Below, piece by piece: positions 1 to 6,436 of a DNA stretch of 15,241 nt (positions are counted from its first letter, which is position 1; each line of letters begins with the position of its first letter). Source of the DNA: Acetobacteraceae bacterium (GTDB taxonomy: Bacteria; Pseudomonadota; Alphaproteobacteria; Acetobacterales; Acetobacteraceae); the NCBI GenBank assembly GCA_019689515.1, contig JADGHI010000035.1:1-15241 (forward strand). The letters run 5' to 3'. Both the position numbers and the translations under genes were made by a program. Under the pieces are notes generated by a model. It was not told where the DNA came from. It did not search any database and saw only the letters and a program-made list of their open reading frames with translations.

Positions 1-50
1 GGGGGGGGGGGGCGGGCCGGGGGGGGGGGCGGCCCCCGGGGCCGCCCCCG
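1..50. other. Poly-G/GC-only low-complexity edge with a perfect hairpin
   Basis: The first 50 bases are almost entirely G and C: a 12-G run, then a 10-G run, then a perfect 10-bp inverted repeat (25-34 with 40-49, loop 35-39). The stretch is in frame with the transporter gene but reads as proline/alanine/glycine. This pattern is typical of a contig end where sequencing or assembly failed at a homopolymer or strong secondary structure. It could be a real GC-rich terminator-like hairpin just after the gene. Confidence 0.6.
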
Positions 51-1638
51 TCGGAATGGGCGGCCGCCGCTGCGTCATCAGCCCCGGAATCAGCGCCACC
101 GCGAAGACGAGGGCAAGCGCCAGGAAGGTGTCGCGGAAGCCGAGCATGTTCGCCTGCGCGGTGATCATGCGGCCGAGGAAGTCCTCCGCCCCGGCGCGGC
201 GCAGCGTCTCGGGCAGCCCGTCCTGGGCGAGCAGGCCCTCGATCAGGCGCAGCGCCTCCATCGTCGCCGGGTTGCCGGGGTGCTGCGTCGCCGCCAGCGC
301 CTCCGCATGGACCTGGGTCCGCTGCTCCAGCAGGACGGAGAGCAGCGTCACGCCGACCGCGCCACCCAGCATCCGGGTGAAGCTGATCGCGCCCGCGCCC
401 TGGGCGAGCAGCCGCTGCGGCAGGGCGCGCAGCGCTCCGGCGTTGATGCTCGGCATCGCGAAGCCCATGCCGGCGCGCCCGATCATCGTCCAGATGGCGA
501 AGGTCCAGAACGGCGTGTCCGTGTCCCCGCCCGCCATCAGCCAGCAGGAGACCGCGAAGACGGTCAGGCCGAAGACGATCAGCTTCCAGCCCGGCATCTT
601 GTCCGACAGGCGCCCCGCGATCGGGAACACCACGCCCGCGATCAGCCCCGCCGGCATCAGCAGCAGCCCCGCCCGGGTCGCCGTATAGCCCTGCACGAGC
701 TGCACGAAGAGCGGGATCAGGTAGGTCGAGCCGAACATGCCCGCGCCGTAGATCACCGAGGTCAGGGCCGAAGCGCCGAATCCACGCTCGGCGAAGACGC
801 GCGGGTTCAGCAGCGGCGCCGCCGTCGTCATCTCCCAGGCGAAGAAGGCGACCCACGCCGCCGCCGCGATGCTGAGCGCGAAGACGACGGAGTCCGACCC
901 CCACCCCACCCGCTGCCCGCTGGAGAGGCCCCCGAGCAGCGTGCTCAGCGCCACCGCAAGCAGCGCGAAGCCGAGCCAGTCGAAGCGCCGGATCGCCCCC
1001 TCGGCCTGCCGCCCGGGCATGAACACCAGGCCGAGGCCGAGGCCGAGCAGCGTGAAGGGCACGCCGAGCAGGAACACGAAGCGCCAACCCCAGTCGTCCA
1101 CCAGCAGCCCGCCGATGCTCGGGCCGAAGGCCGGCGCCAGCACCACGCCCATGGCGTAGAGCCCCATCGCGGCGCCGCGCCGCTCGGGCGGGAAGACGGC
1201 GAAGATGATCTGCATGGACATCGGCTGCAGCACGCCCGCGCAGGCGCCCTGCAGGACGCGGCTCGCGATCAGCGCCCCTGCATTCGGCGCCAGCCCCGCG
1301 GTGACGGAGGAGAGCGCGAACAGCCCGATCACGACGGCGAAGACGGTCCGGAAGCCGAAGGACTCCACCAGCCAGGCGTTGAGCAGCATCGTGCCGGTGG
1401 TCGCGGCGAGGAAGCCGGCGGAGATGAGCTGCGCCTGGTCCTGGCCGATGCCGAAGGCGCCCATCACCTCCGGCAGGGCGACGTTGGCGATGGTGGAGGA
1501 GAGCACCGTCGCCAGCGTCCCCATCAGCGCCGTGCCGGTGACGAACCAGCGATAGGTCGGGCCGTAGCGCGCGAACAGCGCCTCGACACTGCGTCCGCCG
1601 CCGCTGCGGGGCGCCGCCGCGCCCTCACTCCCGCGCAT
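1..1638 (-). CDS. DHA2-family (EmrB/QacA-type) MFS multidrug efflux transporter, 3' end cut by window edge
   Basis: This is an inner-membrane drug:proton antiporter of the 14-helix DHA2 family, the pump partner of the HlyD-type adaptor encoded immediately upstream. I translated the minus strand from the ATG at 1638; the frame stays open to base 1 (546 codons), so the stop codon is not in the window. Visible motifs are LSSTIANVALP in the first helix (residues 46-56), a motif-B arginine in ASRVLQG (R127) and motif C GPSIGG (172-177), followed by many hydrophobic segments. The ATG lies inside the adaptor gene and overlaps its end by 14 bp, which suggests translational coupling. After about residue 520 the protein becomes an Ala/Pro/Gly-rich tail read from a poly-G region, so the last 15-20 residues are unreliable. 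Family length (about 510-530) suggests that little is missing. The family is certain; the substrate is unknown. Confidence 0.93.
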   Translation of the reverse strand, partial: MRGSEGAAAPRSGGGRSVEALFARYGPTYRWFVTGTALMGTLATVLSSTIANVALPEVMGAFGIGQDQAQLISAGFLAATTGTMLLNAWLVESFGFRTVFAVVIGLFALSSVTAGLAPNAGALIASRVLQGACAGVLQPMSMQIIFAVFPPERRGAAMGLYAMGVVLAPAFGPSIGGLLVDDWGWRFVFLLGVPFTLLGLGLGLVFMPGRQAEGAIRRFDWLGFALLAVALSTLLGGLSSGQRVGWGSDSVVFALSIAAAAWVAFFAWEMTTAAPLLNPRVFAERGFGASALTSVIYGAGMFGSTYLIPLFVQLVQGYTATRAGLLLMPAGLIAGVVFPIAGRLSDKMPGWKLIVFGLTVFAVSCWLMAGGDTDTPFWTFAIWTMIGRAGMGFAMPSINAGALRALPQRLLAQGAGAISFTRMLGGAVGVTLLSVLLEQRTQVHAEALAATQHPGNPATMEALRLIEGLLAQDGLPETLRRAGAEDFLGRMITAQANMLGFRDTFLALALVFAVALIPGLMTQRRPPIPTGAAPGAAPPPGPPPPP

Positions 1639-2812
1639 CGGCCTCGACGCGCACCAGCATGCCGGGGCGGAGCAGCCCCGGCTCGGGCGGCGGCCGCAGG
1701 GCGATGCGCAGCGGCAGGCGCTGGGTGATGCGGGTGAAATTGCCGCTCGGGTTCGGCGCCGGCAGCAGCGCGAACTCGCTCGTCGCCGCGGCGCCGACGC
1801 GCTCCACGACGCCTTCGAAGCGACGGCCCGGATAGGCGTCCACCGTGACGATCACGGGCTTTCCGGGCCGGAAGAAGCGGATCTCCGTCTCCTTCGCGTT
1901 CGCCTCGACGCGCACCGCCGACGGATCGTGCAACAGCAGCAGGCGCTGGCCCGGGGCGACGTACTCGCCGGCGTCCACGAACACCCGGCCCACCACGCCG
2001 TCGAAGGGCATCACGATCGTGCGGTCGGCGAGATCCATCGTGGCGCGGTCGCGCTGGGCGCGCAGCTCGCGCTCCTGCGGCCCGATCGCGTCGAGCTGGC
2101 GCGCGAGCACGTTCAGCTCCTCCCGCGCCGCGGCGGCGGAGGCGATCTGCGCCTCCACGGTCTGGATCGCCGCCGTGGCGGCGAGCACGCGCTGGCGCGC
2201 CGCTTCGAGCTGGGCGCGCGTCTGGTCCAGCCGCTGGCGGGTGCCGGAGCCGCTGCCGATCAGCTCGCGCGCGCGGGCGAACTCGGTCTCGGCGAAGGCG
2301 CGCTCCGCCTGGGCCTCCGAGAGGGCGGCGCGCGCCGCCTCCAGCCGCGCGCGCTGCGCCTCCTGCTCGCTCCGCGTCTGGCGGTCCACCATCGCGATCC
2401 GCGCCTCGATCTCGCGCCGGCGCGCGGCGAGGCCGGCGAGGCGCGCCTCGATCTCGCGCAGCGCGATCTCGGTCTCCCGCCCATCGATGCGCACGAGGAC
2501 TTCGCCGCGGCGCACCTCGTCGCCGGCGATCACGCGCACCTCGGTCGCCCAGCCGGGCACGCGGCTGGCGAGCGTCACCATGTCCGCCGCGATGCGCGCG
2601 TCGTCGAGGAAGACATGGGTGTACTGCCGGTAGAGCCAGTGCCCGCCCACGCCCAGCACGGCGACCAGCAGCGCGCCGATCGCGAGCATCCGCAGCAGCC
2701 GCCGTCCCGCCTGGGTGCGGAGCGAGATGCGTCCCGGCGTCGCCGTCCGCGGCGAGCCCGGCGCGGCGCGCTCCAGCACCGCCGGCGCGCCGCTAGGCTG
2801 CCCGATGTCCAC
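1625..2812 (-). CDS. HlyD/EmrA-family membrane fusion (periplasmic adaptor) protein
   Basis: This periplasmic adaptor would link the DHA2 pump encoded downstream to an outer-membrane channel. At 395 aa it has the usual EmrA length. In order: a short Arg-rich cytoplasmic N-terminus; one membrane anchor (about residues 42-60); the first half of a lipoyl domain (about 71-111, ending VRIDG); a long Ala/Glu/Arg-rich coiled coil (about 112-255); the second lipoyl half (about 262-297, MPFDGVVGRV then GEYVAPGQ); and a beta-barrel ending in the EmrA-like stretch NPSGNFTRITQRLPLRI. The start is a GTG inside the end of the MarR gene (20-bp overlap), and the stop overlaps the transporter start by 14 bp, so the three genes look like one transcript. 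No outer-membrane factor (TolC type) gene is in the window. An internal start cannot be excluded because no strong ribosome-binding site precedes the GTG. Confidence 0.93.
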   Translation of the reverse strand: MDIGQPSGAPAVLERAAPGSPRTATPGRISLRTQAGRRLLRMLAIGALLVAVLGVGGHWLYRQYTHVFLDDARIAADMVTLASRVPGWATEVRVIAGDEVRRGEVLVRIDGRETEIALREIEARLAGLAARRREIEARIAMVDRQTRSEQEAQRARLEAARAALSEAQAERAFAETEFARARELIGSGSGTRQRLDQTRAQLEAARQRVLAATAAIQTVEAQIASAAAAREELNVLARQLDAIGPQERELRAQRDRATMDLADRTIVMPFDGVVGRVFVDAGEYVAPGQRLLLLHDPSAVRVEANAKETEIRFFRPGKPVIVTVDAYPGRRFEGVVERVGAAATSEFALLPAPNPSGNFTRITQRLPLRIALRPPPEPGLLRPGMLVRVEADARE

Positions 2813-3311
2813 GGGAGGCGTCGTCCCTGTCCTTCGCCGGCCCCGCGGCGGCAGCGGTGTCCGGGGTCGCGGCGAGGTTGAGCGCCGCGCGCTCCAGCAC
2901 GCTCAGGCAGATGGCAAGGTCGGCCTCCGGGATGCCGTCCAGGATCTCCGCCCGCACCTTGGACGCCACCTCCTCGATGCGGCGCACCAACGGCGTGGCC
3001 TTCTCCGTCAGGTGCACGTTCTTGGACCGGCGGTCATGCGCCACGCCGCGGCGCTCGACGAAGCCCTCGCGCTCGAGCCAGTCGAGGGTGCGCACCAGGC
3101 TCGGCGCCTCGATGGCGAGCCGCGCGGCGAGTTCCTTCTGCGTCACCCCGTCCCCGTAGCGGGCCAGGTTGAGCAGCACCAGCCAGCGCGATTCCGTCAG
3201 GCCGAAGGGGGCGATGCGCGCGTCGAGCCTGGCCCGCCAGCGCCGGGCGACGCGGCCGATGGTGCGGCCGACGCGGTAGCGAAGTTGAGCCTGGGCGCTC
3301 ATTTCGACCAT
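2793..3311 (-). CDS. MarR-family transcriptional regulator of the efflux operon
   Basis: This dimeric winged-helix regulator (172 aa) most likely represses its own efflux operon and is released by a small phenolic or drug-like ligand, as for EmrR/MarR relatives. The DNA-binding region covers about residues 35-105: the helix-turn-helix runs through VTQKELAARLAIEAPSLVR, followed by LDWLEREGFVERR, and the wing contains DRRSKNVHLT. A 30-residue Ala/Asp-rich tail follows. The ATG at 3311 is chosen because AGGA sits 8 nt upstream; a second Met three codons later is possible. The gene is first in the operon and overlaps the adaptor gene by 20 bp. A perfect 18-bp inverted repeat lies 33 bp before the start. 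Family assignment is certain; the repressor role is inferred from context. Confidence 0.93.
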   Translation of the reverse strand: MVEMSAQAQLRYRVGRTIGRVARRWRARLDARIAPFGLTESRWLVLLNLARYGDGVTQKELAARLAIEAPSLVRTLDWLEREGFVERRGVAHDRRSKNVHLTEKATPLVRRIEEVASKVRAEILDGIPEADLAICLSVLERAALNLAATPDTAAAAGPAKDRDDASRGHRAA

Positions 3312-3343
3312 CGCACCATTCCTACCGCACCGGCAGATAGCTA

Positions 3344-3361
3344 GCCAACTAACAAGTTGGC
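3344..3361. promoter_or_regulatory. Perfect inverted repeat, candidate MarR operator
   Basis: GCCAACTAACAAGTTGGC has 7-bp arms and a 4-bp spacer, is AT-rich compared with its surroundings, and lies 33 bp upstream of the MarR-type gene. On the minus strand it overlaps a weak promoter-like pair: TTGCCA at 3363-3358, then CTATCT or TATCTG 17-18 nt on, near 3340-3334. Size, symmetry and position fit a MarR-family autoregulatory operator. Function is inferred; no binding data are implied. Confidence 0.6.
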
Positions 3362-3407
3362 AATCCGCCGCACACGCCTCCGGCGGGACGGCCGCTCGTC
3401 CTGCCGC

Positions 3408-4250
3408 TCACTCGTGGTGCACGACCCCGTCCACCTCGCCGCAGAAATGCCGCAGCGTCTTCGCGCAGGCCGCCGGCATCAGCACCTGGATCGCGTGGAA
3501 GCGTGTCGGCAGGTGAACGATCCGGATGCCCGGAATCCCCGCCCGCAGCCGTTCCTCCTCCACCCCGGTCACGATCCCCGCCTCGGGGTAGAGGCCGAGC
3601 ACCGGCGTGCGCACGCGCGGCAGCCAGGGCTCGGCGTCGGTCCGGATGGACATGTCCGCGAAGGCGATCATCGCCTCGACATCCGTGCGCCCCATCTCCT
3701 CCGCGCACCAGGCGAGCAGGCCGGGATCGGTGCCGGGCGGAAAGCGGGAGGAGCCGTTCGCCGCCTCCGTCCAGCCGCGCGTGCCCAGCGCTCGCAGCGC
3801 CTCCTGCCAGCTCGGATGGCCGAAGGCGAAGCGCTCGCGCACCGCTTCGCGCATGGTGAGCGGCGTGGAGAGCAGCGTCAGGCTGCGCAGCCGCTCCGGC
3901 GCGGTCGCGGCGAGCAGCAGGCCGAAGACGCCGGCGAAGGATTCGCCGCAGTAATGCACCGGCCCGCCGCCGGCGACGTGGTCGATCACCGCGCAGATGT
4001 CGCCGACGAACTCCTCCGCCGTGAAGCAGGCATGCGGGTCGAAGTCGAGCGGCGAGCGGCCGAAGCCGCGCAGATCGGGCCGGACCACCCGGTAGAAGCG
4101 CGCGAGATAAGGGACCCAGGCGCGCCAGAACTCGGCGGAGCGGCCGTAGCCGTGCTGGAGCACCAGCCAGGGTGCCTCGCGCCAGGGATCGGTGTAGTCG
4201 TCCACGACATAGTGAATCGAGGGCTTGCCCGGGCGTTCCAGCAGCGGCAT
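3408..4250 (-). CDS. Alpha/beta-hydrolase fold protein
   Basis: A soluble 280-aa alpha/beta hydrolase, probably an esterase, lactonase or thioester/C-C hydrolase acting in the acyl-CoA-type cluster around it. Visible elements are the oxyanion-hole loop LQHGYGRS (H33), RPDLRGFGRS (58-66), the nucleophile elbow CGESFAG with Ser104, and the catalytic His252 in RFHAIQ. At the usual acid position after strand 6 the sequence reads VLGLYPEAG, so Glu223 would replace the usual Asp. The ATG at 4250 is chosen because GGGGGAGG lies 6 nt upstream and the alpha/beta-hydrolase homology starts just after it. The frame stays open far upstream, but only antisense to the divergent crotonase gene. It diverges from the crotonase across 126 bp containing a 17-bp palindrome. 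The fold is certain; the substrate is not assignable. Confidence 0.9.
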   Translation of the reverse strand: MPLLERPGKPSIHYVVDDYTDPWREAPWLVLQHGYGRSAEFWRAWVPYLARFYRVVRPDLRGFGRSPLDFDPHACFTAEEFVGDICAVIDHVAGGGPVHYCGESFAGVFGLLLAATAPERLRSLTLLSTPLTMREAVRERFAFGHPSWQEALRALGTRGWTEAANGSSRFPPGTDPGLLAWCAEEMGRTDVEAMIAFADMSIRTDAEPWLPRVRTPVLGLYPEAGIVTGVEEERLRAGIPGIRIVHLPTRFHAIQVLMPAACAKTLRHFCGEVDGVVHHE

Positions 4251-4285
4251 GCGTCGCCTCCCCCTACCGCGCCTCGCGGCGCGCC

Positions 4286-4302
4286 CGTGCCATGATGGCA
4301 CG
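4286..4302. promoter_or_regulatory. Perfect 17-bp palindrome between divergent genes
   Basis: CGTGCCATGATGGCACG has 8-bp arms around one central base. It lies in the 126-bp spacer between the alpha/beta hydrolase (start 4250, minus) and the crotonase (start 4377, plus), about 36 bp from one start and 75 bp from the other. That position suits an operator controlling both genes. No regulator gene adjoins the pair, so the binding protein is unknown, and no clear -35/-10 pair is visible on either strand. Confidence 0.45.
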
Positions 4303-4376
4303 CGCCGCGGCGGAGGGAAGCCGCGATCCCGCAGGCCGGGGCCGGCCCGACGCAAGCCGAAGGAAGGAACGCACGC

Positions 4377-5192
4377 ATGAGCGAAGCCGAGCAGCCGCCC
4401 GTCCTGTTCTCGCGGGAGGACGAGTGCCTCGCGGTGATCACGCTGAACCGCCCCGAGTCGCGCAACCCGCTCGACCAGGACACGCAGGACGCGCTGATCG
4501 CCGCCATCCACCGCCTCGACACCGAGCCCGGCATCCGCGTCGCGATCCTCACCGGCGCCGGCACCGCCTTCTCCTCCGGCGGCAACGGCCGGCGGTTCTG
4601 CGCGGCCGCGACCGCGCCCACCGAGCGCACGCCGGTCCAGGCGCGGCACTACTACCGCCACGGCATCCAGCGCATCCCGCTCGCCATCGAGCGCTGCGAG
4701 GTGCCGATCATCGCCGCGGTGAACGGCCCGGCGATGGGCGCGGGCTGCGACCTCGCCTGCATGTGCGACGTCCGCATCGCCGCCGAGTCCGCCCGCTTCG
4801 CCGAGAGCTTCGTCAAGCTCGGCATCACCCCTGGCGACGGCGGCGCCTGGCTGCTGCCGCGCGTGGTCGGCTTCGCCAAGGCGTCCGAGATGGCGCTGAC
4901 CGGCGACCCGCTCTCCGCCGCGGAGGCGCTGGCCTGCGGCCTGGTCTCCAAGGTCGTGCCCGATGCCGAGCTGATGGACGCGGCCCGCGCCATCGCCGCC
5001 CGCATCGCCGCGAACCCGCCGCAGGCCGTGCGCATGACGCGGCGGCTGCTGCGCGAGGCGTGGAACAACCGGTTGGAGACGGTGCTCGAATTCTCCGCCG
5101 CCATGCAGGCCATCGCCCACACCACCGCCGACCACAAGGAGGCGATGGTCGCGCTGCGCGAGAAGCGCAAGCCCGTCTTCAAGGGCGAGTAG
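4377..5192 (+). CDS. Crotonase-superfamily protein (enoyl-CoA hydratase/isomerase-like)
   Basis: A 271-aa crotonase-fold enzyme acting on an acyl-CoA thioester. The first oxyanion-hole segment is AFSSGGN (64-70); the second is VNGPAMGAGCDLACMCD (115-131), aligning without gaps to the classic hydratase motif. The two catalytic glutamates of mitochondrial enoyl-CoA hydratase (Glu144 and Glu164 in rat) align here to Asp125 and Phe145; Glu143 and Asp154 (in TPGDGG) are nearby acids. Plain hydratase activity is therefore uncertain, and an isomerase or other crotonase reaction is possible. The ATG at 4377 follows an AAGGAAGGAA purine run about 7-9 nt upstream. It is the only plus-strand gene in this cluster, diverging from the alpha/beta hydrolase and converging with the downstream CoA-transferase gene, whose stop lies 14 bp inside it. 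Confidence 0.93.
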   Translation: MSEAEQPPVLFSREDECLAVITLNRPESRNPLDQDTQDALIAAIHRLDTEPGIRVAILTGAGTAFSSGGNGRRFCAAATAPTERTPVQARHYYRHGIQRIPLAIERCEVPIIAAVNGPAMGAGCDLACMCDVRIAAESARFAESFVKLGITPGDGGAWLLPRVVGFAKASEMALTGDPLSAAEALACGLVSKVVPDAELMDAARAIAARIAANPPQAVRMTRRLLREAWNNRLETVLEFSAAMQAIAHTTADHKEAMVALREKRKPVFKGE

Positions 5193-6357
5193 GCTTCGCC
5201 CCTCCGGGCACCGGCGCGCCGAGCGCCTCGTTGTCCGCGCCGAGCGCCGGCGCGCGATGGCGATGCGCCGGCCGCACCCCGTCGAAGGACACCGGCAGGC
5301 CGACGGTGCGCAGCTCCGGCAGGTCCGGCAGCGGCGTGAGCGCGCCGATAGCCGCGGTCTGCGGGTCGTCCCTCACCGCGGCGAGGTCGTTGATCGGCGA
5401 GCAGGGGATGCCGATCGCCTCCAGCCGGCGCACCCACTCCGCGGTCGGGCGGGTGCGGAAGATCGCCTCCATCTCCGGGATCAGCAGCTCGCGGTGGGCG
5501 ATGCGGTCCGCGTTGGTGCGGAAGCGCGGGTCGCGCGCCCAGTCCTCGCGGCCGATCTCGATAGCGAGCTTGGCGAACAGCCGGTCGTTCGCGGCGGCGA
5601 CCACCACCTCGCCATCCGCCGTCTCGAAGGCCTGGAAGACGATCAGCCGCGGGTTGCCGGTGCGGTCGCGCACCGGCTGCTGCCCGGTCGCGCCGAAGGC
5701 CGCGAAGTGGATCGTCAGCCAGCCGAGCGCCGTTTCGAACAGCGAGGTGTCCACCACGCAGCCCTCGCCGGTCTGCGCGCGCCGCAGCAGCGCCGCGAGG
5801 CAGCCCAGCGCCGCCCAGACGCCGGTGCCGAGGTCGAGCACCTGCATCCCGACCCGCGCCGGCGGCCCCTCGCGCGTGCCGTTCACGCTGAACATCCCGG
5901 CGAAGGCCTGCACGATCGGCTCGTAGCCGGGATCGAGGCGCTTCGGCCCCTCGCGCCCGAAGGCGTGCAGCGAGCAGTAGATCAGCCGCGGATTGCGCGC
6001 CCGCAGCGCCTCCGCCCCGAGCCCGAGCGCCTCCATCGCGCCGGGGCGGAGGTTCTGCACCAGGATGTCGCAGCCGAGCAGGTAGTCTTTCAGCCAGGCA
6101 AGGGCCCGCTCGTCCTTGAGGTCGAGCGCGACGCTGCGCTTGTTGCGGTTCACCGTCTGGAAGGTCGCCGCCGCGCCGCCGATGAAGGGCGGGCCCCAGC
6201 CGCGCGCGTCGTCGCCCTCGGGCCGCTCGATCTTCACCACCTCCGCGCCGAGGGTGGCGAGGATCTCGCCGGCGAAGGGGCCGGCGAGGTTCTGCGCAAT
6301 CTCGACCACCTTGATGCCGGCGAGCGGCAGCGGCGGTGACGTGCTGGCTGTGTTCAT
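5179..6357 (-). CDS. CaiB/BaiF (class III) CoA-transferase family protein
   Basis: A 392-aa class III CoA-transferase, the family that moves CoA between carboxylic acids (formyl-CoA:oxalate, carnitine, succinyl-CoA donors). Family features in order: VVEIAQNLAGPFAGEILATL (18-37), LGAEVVKIERPEGDDARGW, NRNKRSVALDL (70-80), LVQNLRPGAMEALGL, LIYCSLHAFGREGP, and the catalytic aspartate Asp175 in MQVLDLGTGVWAA. The C-terminus ends in an ALGADNEAL segment, also found in the neighbouring paralogue. The start is the ATG at 6357. A purine run AAAAGGGGGA lies about 14 nt upstream, within the 3' arm of a large hairpin, so initiation may depend on RNA structure or coupling to the upstream gene. The gene lies 79 bp after the paralogue, same strand. 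Its end overlaps the convergent crotonase by 14 bp. The family is certain; the acyl substrate is unknown. Confidence 0.92.
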   Translation of the reverse strand: MNTASTSPPLPLAGIKVVEIAQNLAGPFAGEILATLGAEVVKIERPEGDDARGWGPPFIGGAAATFQTVNRNKRSVALDLKDERALAWLKDYLLGCDILVQNLRPGAMEALGLGAEALRARNPRLIYCSLHAFGREGPKRLDPGYEPIVQAFAGMFSVNGTREGPPARVGMQVLDLGTGVWAALGCLAALLRRAQTGEGCVVDTSLFETALGWLTIHFAAFGATGQQPVRDRTGNPRLIVFQAFETADGEVVVAAANDRLFAKLAIEIGREDWARDPRFRTNADRIAHRELLIPEMEAIFRTRPTAEWVRRLEAIGIPCSPINDLAAVRDDPQTAAIGALTPLPDLPELRTVGLPVSFDGVRPAHRHRAPALGADNEALGAPVPGGAKPTRP

Positions 6358-6370
6358 GGCGGCGCCGGCG

Positions 6371-6420
6371 ATCCCCCTTTTGCTTCGCGCGCCAGCTTCG
6401 TCGGCACGCGCAAGGGGGGT
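6371..6420 (-). promoter_or_regulatory. Long stem-loop in the spacer between the two CoA-transferase genes
   Basis: In minus-strand RNA an outer stem CCCCCUU/AAGGGGG (plus 6412-6418 with 6373-6379) encloses an internal loop, then an 8-bp inner stem (6403-6410 with 6386-6393) closed by a 9-nt loop. One inner pair is G-U in minus-strand RNA but would be a C/A mismatch in plus-strand RNA, which favours a role in the transcript of the flanking genes. No U-run follows, so it does not look like an intrinsic terminator. Its 3' arm holds the only Shine-Dalgarno-like purine run before the downstream start. Confidence 0.5.
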
Positions 6421-6436
6421 CAAGCCGCCTGCCTGT

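Noticed and set aside
280..1728. Long plus-strand open frame antisense to the efflux transporter
   Set aside because: Its product is low-complexity Arg/Gln/Glu/His-rich sequence; the minus strand encodes a clear DHA2 transporter.
4251..5135. Upstream extension of the alpha/beta hydrolase frame
   Set aside because: It is antisense to the crotonase gene and lacks family similarity; a good ribosome-binding site precedes the ATG at 4250.
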